Shown: positions 40,101-57,089, counted from the first letter of the stretch. The stretch: 64,000 nt of DNA from Mycteria americana (GCF_035582795.1 NC_134365.1:44884135-44948134), one strand, 5' to 3'. The notes: generated by a model from the letters alone, not told the origin. Numbers and translations are program-made.

Positions 40101-43100
40101 CCACTTCTGTTATTTTCATTTTTTAAACAAACAACACTAGTGACCACAACGGCCTCCATGAAAGACTAACAAAATGGCCATGAGACTGCTAGCAGTAAAG
40201 TTATTCTTCTATTTCCAGATGGGTTACTAGAAGCAAAGACAGAATTTTACATCAGCGGTGCTCCTGAAAAGTCAGATTTGATGCGAAAAACGTCAACACA
40301 GATTTCAGGGGGTTTTCTGCTCACACACAGCCTAAGAGTTTGACGAGATCAGGGTCCAATTTTCACGCTTCAAGCACCAATATCTTTAGTGGACTTACAT
40401 TATAAACAATGAAAAGTACATTTTAAAGAAGAAGGGGCTACGCCTGCACTCCTGCAAAGGTAAACTCTGCCTAAACTCTGTGCATGCTGGTCCTCCGGAC
40501 GTCGTGCGGCCAGCATGACCCAGCTGGGGCAGAGAGGATGCTCAGCCTCTCTGCACGGGCCCCAGGGGCTGGTCTGAGGAGGCGTTTGTGCATCCTTAGT
40601 TTTTCCAGGCGAGATTTCCTGGTGCATTCTGGCTGCCTTTTACCACTTTAGGGATGGAGAGCAGCCACAAAGTTTAATTGCCCAATTAAGCAGGGTTTAC
40701 AGTTGCTTTGCGTTGCTGGAGTGCCACAAAGCAGATTGAACAAACAGGTGAAGCTGGCCCTTTTTTTTTCTTTTTTGTCAGAAAAACATAAAATACATGG
40801 GCTAAAGTAACCTAAATAGAGAGGCGGGGATAGCTTGTACAGGAAGGCATGCGTTTCAGTGTTGCGGAACGAGTTACAAGCGAGAACCCTAATCCCTCCT
40901 GTTCTCATTACAAGATGGCAGAGGGAGCCCTGGGTGTGCAAGCAAAGCTGGCACAGCCTGGGCTCTGTTGGACCCGTGAGATGAGATGGGGAAACACAGT
41001 GGCTGGGGCTTCCTGCCGCTCTCCCAGGGCAGCAGAAACAACCTTTTGAGAACGAATCATGGAGGGGGGGGAAAGGCATATAAGCATCAATGCTGATTTG
41101 CAAATGGAGGAGCCTAGACTTTAATGGGGAGTGGAGTTCAGTGAGGGTGGCAGTGGGCGAGGGCTCAGACCAGCCGAGCCTGCAGCTCTGCCTCTCACCG
41201 CCTGCTCGTCCTTCACCAGGTCCCGTCCGTGGCCCCACAGCTTCTCTCCCCACCCACTGTTGGCGGGTTCCTGTTTCTTTTCAAGCCTCTTGGTTGTGGG
41301 GTGACGCCGGATGCATGTGCCCAAGGAGAGGAGAACAGCAAACACTTTAGGGTGGTGGAGGCCTCTAGAGACAATTTCACTACAAATAAATACTACAGTT
41401 ATCTAAACGCCAGCAGGCATCTCAGTAAAAGTGGCTTCATGTTCAAGAAAGCTGCCTGATTAGTTCCAGGTTAATATTTTTTTTTTATTTAACAAGGCGG
41501 TTTGCTGACTATATAAACTATTAGCTAGAGCAGTGTTTCTCAGACTGCCAGCTGCAGCTACCAGAGGAGCCATGGGAGAGTTCAAAAGGACCAAAGCTCA
41601 CAAAAAGTTAATCAACTCGCAATATTTTTATACCAAAATGCCAACAATTTAAGGCAGTAAGTATTTCTCTTGAGAAGTAGGTGGTATCCAGGACTTGCAG
41701 GATTTTCACGGAAACAGACAAATCAAAAAGAAAGCCATGCTTGCAAAAACAAAATAATAAAAGATTGTGAAACGGACCCCATTACCAGCCCCCAGCTCAG
41801 CCCCATGGGATGGTGCCCCTTTGGTAGGGCACTCCGGCGCTGGGGTCACCGTCAGCTCCCGGCTCATCCACCGCGAGGAGCAGCCCCACTCCTCCTGCTC
41901 CCTGACAAAGTCAGCCTGAAGAGCGTTGGTTTTTGGATCGGCGTCAAAGTTTATTACAACATTTTTTCAAGCATTAATTTGAGTTAGTGTATATCAGCTG
42001 ATTTCTGGTCATTCTTTAGTGGGGATTAGTAGAGCTGAATTTGAGTTAGTGCAAACACACTTCAGTTTAGCTTGTCCACTATGTAATGATGGGGTTCGAG
42101 GTGCTGTTCTCGCTCGGTGGTGATGGAAAAGCTAAGGGAGCTTTAGCATTCACGCCCATGGCAGCTGGCAGTAATGCCGACCCAGTGCGATCCCCCTTCC
42201 ATGTCCCAGGGACACTCACAGCTACGTAGGGCTGCATGCTAGCCCGGCTTCGCCCTCCCCGTCCCCTACCACCCACACGCACTTAGATCAACACTGAGTC
42301 TGTTCCAGGCTTGTCACAATCCTCTGACAAAGTAAAGAGAGGCAAAGGGGTAAAGGATAAGGAGGGGAGAGATGGAAGGAATAGATATATGGAGTGGGAA
42401 AGAGATTAATAGATCATTCGCTGAAAAAAACATCCTACCACGGTTTTCAGTTGTGTTTGAGAAGGCCTTCAGTAACTTCTACAGGACCCCGAACAGATGA
42501 CAGAAGTGGCAAAGGTCACTTTAAGTGAACTGATTTCAAATCTAGCTCAAATCAGAAGGACTGGAGGTCTGATCACTAGATAGTTATGCAGCGGTCACAT
42601 GTGAAATCATCAGTTGGTCCTTATAGTCTAGTTTGAGTGTATGAGCTGGCACTGTAAAAGATGTAAACCCTCTGTCTGACCTGAACCCTCTGCCTGGTCT
42701 TTCCTCTGGAAAGTTGATGCAGGAATAGCAGAAAGAAAATGCATTTCATGATTACTCTATCATTATCAGAACAGCCCACAAAGTGGTTGTTTCTTTTGGA
42801 CGTTTGGGAAAGAATAACTACACATATTCTTTGGAGCAGAGTTATATCATTTGGACCAGAGCTACCTACTGAACAGTTGTCACATCACTGCTTAGGGACA
42901 TATACCAGCAAAATTTGAAATCCAAAGATGCAGACATTAACAGGAACCTAGAGGCTTTAGATAAAAAGTGCATTGCAAACTCTAAGCAGAGAAGTTTGCA
43001 CTGACACTGCTTTATAGAAAGCAAAGTTTCAGTTGCTACGGTTTCCAAATGGCCGCATTTTGCAAGCAATCAATAAAGGCACTGAATTAAAATTATATCA

Positions 43101-43846
43101 GGAAGACTGATGGGGACTGTATAGCTTCTGATACTGAGGGCAAGGGCTCTGTGCATGTTCAGTCAGAGCTATTGGTTAGTTTGTTTAAGTCTTTGTATTC
43201 AGAGAATTTGAGAATTGCATAGAGGAAATTCATGCATGCACAGGCTGAGATCACATAGAGACAAGATGGTCTGTTTTTTCTTTTTCTACAAATGACGGTT
43301 CGATTCGTTGTGCTGTTGAAAGGCAAGTATCCTGTCAAGCTCACATGAGATAAAACTGTCCAAAATTACGTTCAAAATGATAAATCAATATATCGCATTT
43401 TAATATTTTATTGAAGCATGATGAAAACTATTTCTATTAAATGTGAACTGTATGAATGATGTTTTAAAAATTAATACAATATGGAAAATCTCAAGTGGTC
43501 TATTGTTTTAATTAAAAAGGTATAAACACCAAATACATTAAAATCAAACTCCAACAGATTTGAAACCTGATGCCGTCTATGGATTAAAAAATATATATTG
43601 GTATCAGCTCCATATGACGTGACAAAAATACATAATTATCGTTAAACTGATTTGGGGACGATGGAAGATTGTGAAAAATTATGTTGATGGCTTATCTATC
43701 TAAAATGTCACTGACCGTGGAATGGAATTACATGGTAGAGATTATATGGGCCTTTTTTGTCAAAATACTTTAACTCTTAAATTAAACGACTAGCAACTGA
43801 GTCCAGAATGCACAATAAACAGACTTGAAGAGCTTTTAACTCCCAT
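34151..43846. other. intergenic DNA, no gene recognised
   Basis: Includes a TCAATGG-type relic at 34785-34855 (AAACCAATGGAGAATTTC), a probable TTAGGCACCT-type relic at 36711-36840, and the hairpin at 38171-38217. The 201-codon minus-strand open frame at 40648-41253 lies in GC-richer DNA but shows no domain or conserved motif and I do not call it a gene. The G-run near 41064 is low complexity. Confidence 0.5.
38171..38217. repeat. perfect 14-bp inverted repeat
   Basis: TGAATTAAAATGAT (38171-38184) and ATCATTTTAATTCA (38204-38217) are exact reverse complements with a 19-base loop. The loop can add GATAA/TTATC-type pairing. This is the longest perfect short-range inverted repeat I found in the window. 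Function unknown. Confidence 0.65.
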
Positions 43847-43864
43847 CTCAAAAAAAAAAAAAAA
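43847..43864. repeat. poly(A) tract with AAAG tail
   Basis: An A-run followed by AAAGAAAGAAAAAG. A similar A-run lies at about 45535-45551. No retroposed gene is recognisable immediately upstream of either. Confidence 0.7.
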
Positions 43865-44219
43865 GAAAGAAAAAGTGTTTATATAAGAATAACAGTTCAG
43901 AGTATCTTTAAATCCAATGGCATACATTCTTTCAGTCCTTAATACTCTGCTGCATTTGTCCCAAGCACAACCCTGGCCTGTCTGTGAGAAACTTGACCTG
44001 TTTGCTTTCAGCTCCTACCAACTAATGTATTTGCTAGAACAGAGAGGGCTACTCCACTCGATACAGAGAGCATGCTGGATAGAAAATACATGTTCCTAAG
44101 GCTTCCAGTGATAATGAACAGAAGTCCTATTTTCAAAAGTTACAGCTACTTTAAAAAGTCTAATCTAATTAACTTTCAATTATATATAGGCTACAAATCT
44201 ATGTCATTCTGCAAACAGA

Positions 44220-44290
44220 ACTCAGGCTCCTAAGTTACTTAAAGGCAGGCGTTTTGTATTCCTTTGGGAGTTAGGCACCTGCATGCCAGA
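44220..44290. repeat. relic of ancient sauropsid repeat (TTAGGCACCT family)
   Basis: GGCTCCTAAGTTACTTAAAGG and, after a gap, GGGAGTTAGGCACCTGCATG resemble a widespread old sauropsid repeat (ctcctaagtcacttaggc, then gagttaggcacctaaatgcc). The name of the family is not known to me with certainty. Confidence 0.45.
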
Positions 44291-47200
44291 TACATTTTAA
44301 ACATTTTTGAAACCTGGGGTTCATTTCCCATCTAACTACTGATTTCTGTGTGGTATAAAATCACCAGAGTTCGTATTTCCATCCTTATATTACTCTCCAA
44401 ACTCCTTCATTGGACAGGACTGCAAGCTTGCATCAACAGTATCTTCCACTGTGTAAGACTACAGGCAGTGATGATCAGTGTGGGAGGATTATAGCTCACT
44501 GTTCTGAGTAATATCTTTCTTTGATGCTGTCTGGTTGATAGACCATATTTTTATTCCTCATGAAGAAAAGGTGCCAAAATCAGGGATTCCCATGGAGCCC
44601 AGAGCAGCACCTGACCTACAGAAGTGAAACAACATCCAGGGTTAGAGCATGAAGGGCCACGTACAAAGCACGCATATCTCACACTGTGAGATGTGTCTTG
44701 CTATGGCAAGGGTATTATTTCTCCAATCAGTGTACATTCAATCTCGGTACTCTATAACTAGAGGAACATTCTACTTAATTTCTTTTACAGTTTGAAATGC
44801 ATATGGGTCTCCTGTTCTGTAGGGGAACTATCATTTCTGTGTTGATATGCTCAACACCGTGTTTGCATTTTTCTTCCCAGTTCAGTTTTTTCTCAAACTG
44901 AGATATTGTACTTTTTCCTTGATTTTGATTGCCATAAAATTAAATTACTCATTTTTAAAAATACATATTTTCCTTTTGTTGTGGTTGATAGATGCAATGC
45001 TAGTGCCATCATTTCTATATTTATTTGGGAAAAATGATACTTTCCAGGAAAAATCATGAGGTGGTCTTTGCAACGTTTAGAGCAGCCTGACACTTTTGCT
45101 GCCAGTGAAAAAGAAGTAGTTTATCTATCTGCTCTGTATTTTCTGAATCTCCATAGCTCTACTGAGAAGTCATAACCCTTAAAGAACACTTTTATAAAAC
45201 CAATAGCTGAAGAAGAATATGGATAAGATGAAATTTTCAGCAAAGCTGAAATTTGGACGGAATGTAAACATGAAGAGAGTCCAGAACGTATCTCTGTTCA
45301 AGAGGTGTTTACAATTAAGGTGTGATTCTTCATAAGGAATGGATAGTAAAAGTTCACGCATCTGGGTTTTCTTAAACTGTATTAAGAAAGTCACCAAAGC
45401 AATTTCTCTCGCTTCTTAATCTGCTAATCACAACATGTGTCACTACATGCCACACCTACATTAGGTTGTAGAAATACACTTTCCAGAAATACTTTTTCCT
45501 AAGATCAGCAAGAAGCTATAGGTAGCACCATCAGAAAAAAAAAAAAAAAAATCTGGGTCAGAAGCTGCTGTGACATTATGACATAGACAAACACTCAAAA
45601 AAGAATTGTGTTAAGACATTGTAGATCACCAGCTGCTATGATTGCTGTGTTGCTAGAGGCTACTGCCAGTGTAAGGTTTTTAACCCAAGATGTTAATTTT
45701 GCATTGAAATAATCTGGAATGCACCTACTGTTTGCCATTCTGTCAGAGAAGTGACCTCCACCAGACAGGGCAACAGTTTCTGGGAGGGGCTGAAGCCCAC
45801 CTGATGACAATTCACAAAAGAGAGCATTTCAAGTGACCTTGGGATTTTAACAGGTTTTGATGAAGCAGCTTTTAACAGCGAAGGAAAAGTCGGTATCTAT
45901 ATACTTTACGGTTAATACAAATGTACTTTCTGCATTTGCAGTAAAAGTAAAACCAAAGGATTAGGAGGTCAGTGTGGTTAACTTCATAGATACTGAAAAG
46001 GAGAGTTAGTTCCTAGTTGAAACCCATCAAATTCTTTCAGTAACAGCCTATTACCTCCCTCTTACTTTCCTCTATCATTGGTCAGCTCCTGTGTTGCATT
46101 TCATCTTCCTTAGACTAAATTCTTCTGAGCAAAGACTGTATCTTCCTATGCAATTTTATAACATGTAACAAAAGCTGCTCATAATCCTCACTAAAGCCTT
46201 TGGATGCTCCTGCAGTAAAAAGAAGCAACACCATGTACAAGTGCAGCCAATGAGTATCCCAACGATGTAATTATGATATTTCTATCGAAAGGACAATGGA
46301 CTACTTGATGAGACTTAAATTTGTATGAATGTTCCAGTCCCGCATCATAGGACACGTATATAATTATTTTACTTTGTGTGTGAAACTTTCTCTAGAAGAA
46401 CAAAGTACCTCTCTAAATGTGAACTTTGTCTGCATAAATAAAACCATCTGGTTTGTTGTCTAACCATCTGGTTTGTCTAAAGTTTATAGTCTCCTGAGTG
46501 TTATTCACAGGCCCACATATGATCAAGCCTCCACAGACATTTTTATTTGGTAAAAGCTTTCCCACAGCACTTTATTTTTTCTGTTTTTGATCTTGTAAAA
46601 AAATGTCATTTTAATACATGTGTTGTAATACTGCATGTGTTTGTGTTTCTGTGAACTGGGTGTAGATCTCCTAGTGGGTAGATATTACAGGCTAGATTCT
46701 CTTGGGAACAGTGGAGGAAAGAACGACAAACGAGCTATTTGGAGATACCAGATCCTACAACTTCTTCTCCGCTGTCCCTGAACAAAGGGCTAGGTGAGGG
46801 TGGACAGATTACTTTAAAATGCATCAGCTATTAACACGTAACAAGGCACTGAGAACTGACCTCTGTCTCCGTTCAAGAGCTACAGCTGGTAACAGGTAAC
46901 AACCACTTTGTCAAGCCTACCCCAGACGGGGACTCTGCTGGGTTCGACTGTTCCACGATTCCTGGCAGCATGCAGCATCCAGATAACCTAGTCGCATTCA
47001 GCCCTGAGTGAATAAAATGCATTATTATTTTCCCTTAATGCTACAAGCTGGACAGTCACTACGTTTCTGCTCACTCTCTCCGCTTCATAAACACAAGATT
47101 TTCCATCCTGAGCCTTTATACACCCTTGCCAAAAGGGTTCATTCTCCTTCAGAGTTCAACCGCTCCAGTTCCTGGAGAAAATGTCTCAGTTCTCTGGTGG

Positions 47201-50200
47201 GTCAGTAAGTACACAGCAGTTCACGAGCTCTGATACTTCTGCCTTATCTGCCCTCTTACCACAGGCAATGGAAAATGTTTCACTTGAAACAACAAACAGA
47301 TTCAAAATCAGAAATAGAAATGACCTCAGTAGAGATTAATATAACTTCACAGAAACCTACCTCTTTCTGCTCTGAACCACAATTGGTGTTTCTGCAAATT
47401 AAGCACGTGCATAATTAATAGTCTATTTCTGCAGTCAGTAACAATAATCACACATTTCACCTACCTAGAAGATAGCAACTTTCTGCGTGCATTACATCAA
47501 AAGTGAGATTTAAAGAGAAATGTAGACCTACAGATCACAGAGTGTGATATTGTATTTGTAATCTGAACGTAACTAAACCAACTGGGGCAAGAAGTCTGTA
47601 TTCTAGAGATATGCAAAATAGGTGTCCATTTCTATGGGCACTCTTCCCTAAATTTCTTTAACGTGGAAAAGCAGAAAGGATCCCAAAAGGCCTGTGGAAG
47701 CTAAGACCCAGGACAACTCCTCTCTCTCCAGAAAAGTTGAGAGAGGGCAGCTGGATCCCACTGGACCCTGCTGTGTTTAGTTTCTTAAAAAGGGAACTAA
47801 ACTGAGAAGCAGCCTCCAGGGGCGGCAAAATACAGCAGGAAGCTTGGAGATGCCGTTCTGTTCTAAAAAAATAAATTGCTTCATGTACGTGATTCTATTT
47901 ACTTGTTAGCTTATTTGTGTAGCTTGGGGGTACTGGGTTGTTGCCCGGTCAGCTTCTTACAACTTTGATTCCTGTTGATATATAAAAGTGTGAGTGTATG
48001 AGCTCACACACACATACTTAAGAGCAGCTTCTGTGGATGTGCAGAAGAGTTTTAAGTAATTCTAAGTTACTGTAAATAAATTTCACTAAAGCCTTGTATG
48101 CTGCAAGAGAGGTCGAACACAGATGAAGTCATATTCCAAATCCAAGTCCTAGATTTTTATATTTTATCCTTTAGTATATGGATGGATCCTAAAACGAGCA
48201 GTTAATACACTATCACTTTCCAGCTAAACTATGTTAACTGAATATACGCCTTTCCAGCCACTGTAAATAGGATGCATGTTGTAAATTTAAGTCACAACAT
48301 CTTATCAGATTCCAGAAACAAGCCAGGTAACAGAGCTAAAACAATGAGCCTTAATATCTGTCTATACGTTCAGATCCAAGATGGGCTTTGTATTTCTTTT
48401 GTTTATTGTACTGAAAGAGCTATCCTATTCATTCAAAACTAAAGTCAAGACAATCATTAATTGTGATTTTTCCTAAGTAGCAATGCTAAGAGTGGGTCCT
48501 GAATGACCTATTGTATTGCTAATTATTTACATGCAATAAATTTCAGTGTGACTATGCCTATCACTGTGTCAATTTCTACATTACAAATTGGCTTGTGTTT
48601 TCAATCTCAGTGTGACATTAACATTTATAATCTGCAAATGGGAGTCAGTATTCACACCAATCAGGATAATCCATAACCTTATGTTCCAGAGCTTATGTTA
48701 TAGAGCTTCCTTAGAGAAGGATAATTAAACCAAAAATTTTTCTTTAGATTTTAAATATTTTCTTAGGAAAAAAATATTTATTAATATGAAAATCTTGTGT
48801 GATCCTTATTTGTTTTCAGAACATACTTCCAAGAGCTGGGAAGATTTGTTTTCTGGCATGCATCAAACATTTTTCCATTGGTCACAGCATTCTTGCACTA
48901 ATTGAGTTTAGAAAACTCTTCAGCTGCTGCCTGGATGAATACGATCTGTGAAAAGCAAGCATCAGGAATAATGGGATCCATTAGCTAATTACACTTTACC
49001 ATCAAACACACATCAGTCACAAAATGTAATATGAGAACTATATTCTGGTATCCCAGATCTTCCCGATTGTAAGAGCTGCCATTAAAAAAAAAGCACATCA
49101 GTATCTTCTTTCCTGAAATACTCCATCCTTCTCAGTGAAGGAACCCACTGATTTTCAAAAGGTATAAATCTGTCCAAGACAGAAGCCTTCTGAAGCATAT
49201 AGAGATGATTTTGCTGTCTGAAGTAAAAACTTCAGCGAACATGCTTTGTTTATCATGCATGAAATATGAACAAAACTTTTCCCTGGTTAAAATTATCCAC
49301 TCTGCTAAAAAAAATTCCTACAATGTAGAATTCAATTGCAAATTGGGACATTTTGGTAGAAAGCTTAGGGTTTTTTTAATGTGATTGTGGCCTATGTAGA
49401 AGAAATGTTTCTTTGTATTTCCCCTAAATGCCCTTTTACTTTTATAATTTTTTTTATTTTCTATGACAACATATATAGAAGTAACTGACTATATTTTGCC
49501 ATAGCTCTCACCTTTCTATTAATGTTTCAGATAATACATGAGGAAGATGATCTCACTAATTCTCACACTATTTTTCCATGGAGAGCATTTTCTCCTTTAA
49601 ATAGGAGGAAATTTAGAGTCACATTACAGCTGGCCTTGTTAACATATTGACCTTGACTCTTTGTTGCCTTACACTCTCAGTAGCTACATACTTCTGTGTT
49701 AAGTGGAAGCTAAAATGCCGTCCTCTTGGAATGTTTACCTTTTGAACTTACATGTGAATTTGATTTGAAAGATGACAAGGTCCAAGTGGAGAACCAACAT
49801 CATGATTTCACATGGAAGTCCAGTCACTTGCTATTTTAAATTCCAAACTACATCAAATCCCAGGAAAAATAAAAAAAAAACCCCACACAAACACATAAAT
49901 AGTAAAAATCTTCAACAGATTTGACTCCAGCATAGGGACGCCAAATAAAATCTCTGTTAGCATTCAAATAAGTATACATTTAAAATTCATTGGTTGCACT
50001 ACATCAGCCTGACAGTACTGGTGGGCAGTGGACTGACACCCAGGTTTTGTACTGCAGTTTTCCATATGCTCCACGCTGGCAAATTTCCAAATGAATGGAT
50101 ACAATGCTGCTCTGCTCAGCCCAGCTCCCTGACTCTCCTTGGTCCACCTTTGCCCATCTCCTGCCATTCCCTTCCTGCCCTCCTCCCCATGGAACCATGT

Positions 50201-52779
50201 TACCTACACAAGGTTTGTTCTCCTGTCGCAAAGTGCGGAAATTGGAGACATCGTCAGAGTCATTCCCCTATAGCACTATACCTTGCTGCTACACCCTAGC
50301 TTTTTCCAGCAAACTGACAGAGCAGAAGCGTACGTGCCTGGTCTGTGGGAGGAGAGTAGGTCACAGCAGCATCTTACACCACAGCCTGCAATGAGCTCAA
50401 AGCAGCTCCAGTGGAGGAGGTCAGTCAGCGAGAGACTCTCAAACCCTTAAAGCCTCACTAAATGTCCGTGTAAAAGATTTAGTAGTTGTAAGATACTTGG
50501 TGGTACAAAGATACACAAGAGATCATCTGTTAGTACAATACAGAACCACCATGAAATCAAGGACTTAGACTTGAGTCAAATCCAAGTATTTTCCCTCCTG
50601 TTAGGAAATAATAAAAACGCCCTATCAAGATGGGTTCAAACCTGCCAGCTTTCTCTTGAAATGCTCCTTCCGGTAAGAGTGGCTTCCCAGCAAATAAGCC
50701 TTAATTTCTCTGGGCCTGATTATTCACTGTTTTGCATACTATGTAACCCTTCACACCAGTGCAAAGTTAAGGTTGAAAAAAAAAAAAAGGCTGCCAAACA
50801 AGTGCCTGACATTCCACAGGTGCAATTACTTTACAAATAAAAAGGAACTGAAGACAAGAGTCTGTAAGTGGTGCTTGGAGATTCTTACTATGTTATTATT
50901 TTTGAAATCAGAGATATATTATGATTTTAAAGTATTCTGTGCTCAGTAAGACTAAGTAGGGATATTGTTAGTGCTTGGACTTGCCTTAAAAATATAGTAT
51001 CTTACCTGATTTTTTTTCCCCATTCTGGTATCTTTTGTTTCTTTTGTATATGGCGATACTTATCATCTAATTCTCTCTTCCTGTGTTACAGACTAATTCC
51101 TGTGGTAGGTGGTCTCTAAATGACTTTTAGCTTCTATTCTCATTTTTATGCTAGAAAGCAAACAAGCAGCACAAAGCCTTTAACCTTATTTTCTAGGCTA
51201 CACTATCAATATATGTTGGTTATCTTCTTATTTTGTTAACAGAAAAATACATATGTGTAGGCATATCACTGGTTTTATACACAGGTTCTTCTAGGATGAA
51301 CATTTTCTGTTCCAGGAATGGTTTGCAGCAGATGAACACCCAAATGAGGATGAATTTTGCAGGACCTAAGCAGCATGCTCCCAAAAGGTAAACTTTATAC
51401 AAGCAGACATTTGAACCTCCCTGTTTAATGGTGCACTTGGTATTAAAACAGATGTCTTCATTAGCAGACTTTGGATAATACCCACAAAAGGCAGAGATTT
51501 AGATTTGTTTTCTTTTCCTTTAAAAGTGCCCTGAACACCCAACAAAACTCAGTTACTAATGGCTCACCTCTGGGTTGATCATAAGTCTTAGTTGAACCTT
51601 TTTGTCTAAGTGGGTTAATTGGGTATTATGTTTTCTCATCTAAATAAAGGTTTTGCAATGTCTAATATTTCAGCTCCTGCAGCTGCTTTCATTATGCAAG
51701 TAAAAGATCTCTCTTACACAGAGCCACCTATTTTCACCAAATATGTACAAGCTAAACTGGTTTTGAAATTTCCATTCTTCTGTGAAAACTAACTGAAATT
51801 GGCTAACAAGCTGGTGACCATTCCCCTTCCCCCAATGATGGGGAAAGGGTGGGTGATAGACATGTGTGACTCCATAAACACTGTTCTTTAGGAAACAGCC
51901 TTAAAAAGAAAAAAATCACTTTTCGGGTCACATGTTAAAGCTTTGTACAACTGGGGGTTTGAGATGTGCTAAGTCTTACATGCTCTGCACAGTACTATTC
52001 ACTTGAATAGAACTAATCACTCAGATTGCATAAAGCTAAGTGCTTGTTTAAATCCTCACATGACTGATGACTAATGTTCAGTATTTAAAATCCTGTCCAA
52101 AGACAAAGGACCTGATTGTTTCATTTGAGCAGTCAACTTTCTAATTAATCACAGTAATTTAAATCTCTATCGTTTAAAATATCTAACAAGCATGACCTTG
52201 CTTCATCGATGGATTCTGCTTTTGTCTTTGTGGAAAATTTTGCATTCTAAATACCAAGCCTTAAAAGTAAAATATTTTCAGTCTGAAAGTGCCTTGAATT
52301 CTGTGGTTTATAACCGATATTAAGCAACAAAAACAGAGATAAAAGCTTAACTTCATAGTGCTCCATGGATTCCCTAAATCTGAGAACTTGGCTTGATCTT
52401 AAACATAGTTGTCTGTGACTACTTAAGTGGGTATAAAGAATTGCCTGAATATGCCTCAGCGTACGACGCTAGAATAGAATACAAGGTTTAATTCTTCATC
52501 TTCTCCAGCAGTTTACCAAACTTTAAAACTAAAAAAGCCATGTAGTTTGTATTCTGCATCTGAAGGAAGTACTAAGTGTGACTGTAAGCCTTCCAGGGAA
52601 GGCATCCTTTTGTTCTCTTTACAGCAGAAGCCCGGCTGGGTTCTGCTTGTGACTGGGATACCTAAGGGGTGGTACACTATGGCGTTAACACTAGATGTTT
52701 CGTAAGTAACTCAAGAAAAAACCTCTCCGCAGGCTGTGCATCCTCTATCCCTCTCAAGAAGTCCTTCAAGCTGCTGTAA
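44291..52779. other. intergenic DNA, no gene recognised
   Basis: No recognisable exon. It contains a palindrome ATCTCACA-C-TGTGAGAT at 44676-44692 and a 20-bp tandem duplication at 46442-46478 (unit AACCATCTGGTTTGT). Ancient-repeat relics lie at 50700-50760 (GGGCCTGATTATTCACTG) and 51990-52080 (GCATAAAGCTAAGTGCTTGT). Confidence 0.5.
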
Positions 52780-53625
52780 CCCATGTCAGAGCTCGGGCAG
52801 CGAGTGGCCTTCCCCCGCTTCTAACTTCACCCATTTGCGCACGGGCTGTGCTTCCCCCAGGGTGCTGCGCCGGGCACCCGGAGCAGCGGGCCCCTGGAGC
52901 AGCGTGCCGGCCCTCGGCCTCCTCCGGGCGGCGCCCGGGCTCCCTGCGGGGAGCGGCAGCCCGTTCCCCCGTGGAGCGGCGGGGAGCCCCGTGCGGGCAG
53001 GTTCACCAGCAGCAGCGTTAAGGGGAGAGAAGCCGGCTTCTGAAACGGGCACAACGCCTACCTAGCGCTCATGGGGTCTAAGGGGACGCCACCCCTTTAC
53101 GGAAAAACCAGAAAGTGAGATAATTCTGCGTGCGACGAAAGCAACTTAAAAAAACCCTCACCAACAAAACAAGAACAACGGAGCAAAACCGAGGAGGGGG
53201 CAAGAGGTAGGGTGACCCTACACCACCGTGCCGAGGGGAGAGCGTGGGGGAACAGCGTGCCCCACGCGGCGGCCTTACAAAAGGTCCGGTCGACGCCGTG
53301 GAACCCTCCCCAGCGCCCATCAGCCCCTCCGGCCGGCCGCAGGGACCGGGGGCTGCACTTCTCCGCCAGCAGGGAGGCGGCAGACGCGGCCCTGCCAGAA
53401 GGAGCCGGAGAAACAGATACGCGGCCTGGCCACCGTGCCTCGCCAGCGGCGCGGCCTGGCCTGGTCTGGTCTGGTCTAGTTTCCCCTTCCTTCCCTTTCC
53501 CTCCCCGGGGCACCGTGCGGAGCCTCCAGCCCGCCACGGCCGAGGGACGGCGGTTAACGGAAGGCGCGCTCCCACCCTCCCCTATCCGCCCAGCTGCAGG
53601 CTGCCGCAAATCGCGGCCGAGCAGG

Positions 53626-53721
53626 GGAGGGGCGGCGGGGCGCTCTGTCGCGCTGCCGGAAGACGGCGTTGCGCTTTGCGGCCCGGCTGCCCCTGAGAAG
53701 AGGCTGGGAAGCCCCGTCCGG
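53626..53721 (+). promoter_or_regulatory. RPS16 core promoter: GC box and ETS motif
   Basis: A GC box (GAGGGGCGGCGGGGC) lies about 90 bases and an ETS/GABP-type site CCGGAAG (53656-53662) about 60 bases before the predicted start. AAGACGGCG just after it resembles a weak YY1-type word. There is no TATA box. This layout is typical of vertebrate ribosomal protein genes. Confidence 0.7.
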
Positions 53722-53751
53722 CCTTTTCTCGGTGCCGCCGCTGAAGGGAGG
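53722..53751 (+). other. RPS16: predicted RPS16 exon 1 (non-coding, 5' TOP)
   Basis: CCTTTTCTC (53722-53730) is a good 5' terminal oligopyrimidine start, the element that places ribosomal protein mRNAs under mTOR/LARP1 translational control. The exon would end at GAGG before GTGAGTG, a near-consensus donor at 53752. An 87-base intron would join it to the acceptor CTCTTGCAG at 53838, leaving an 8-base leader segment before the ATG. An alternative is initiation inside the second pyrimidine tract (53821-53834), giving a leader of about 20 bases with no upstream intron. Confidence 0.65.
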
Positions 53752-53846
53752 GTGAGTGTCCGGGGGGCTCCGGCCTCCGCCGCCCTGCTCGCGCCCTCTC
53801 CCCCGGCAGCGCTAACGCCGCCTCCCTCTCTCTTGCAGGAGGAGTC

Positions 53847-57089
<3,243 letters not shown>

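Noticed and set aside
40648-41253. 201-codon minus-strand open reading frame
   Set aside because: It lies in a GC-richer patch and has no recognisable domain, splice context or family motif. Two shorter frames overlap it on the other strand.
43295-43312. tRNA T-loop-like GGTTCGATTCG, and similar GGTTCGA words near 42091 and 46938
   Set aside because: No matching acceptor stem, anticodon arm or D-arm could be found around any of them.
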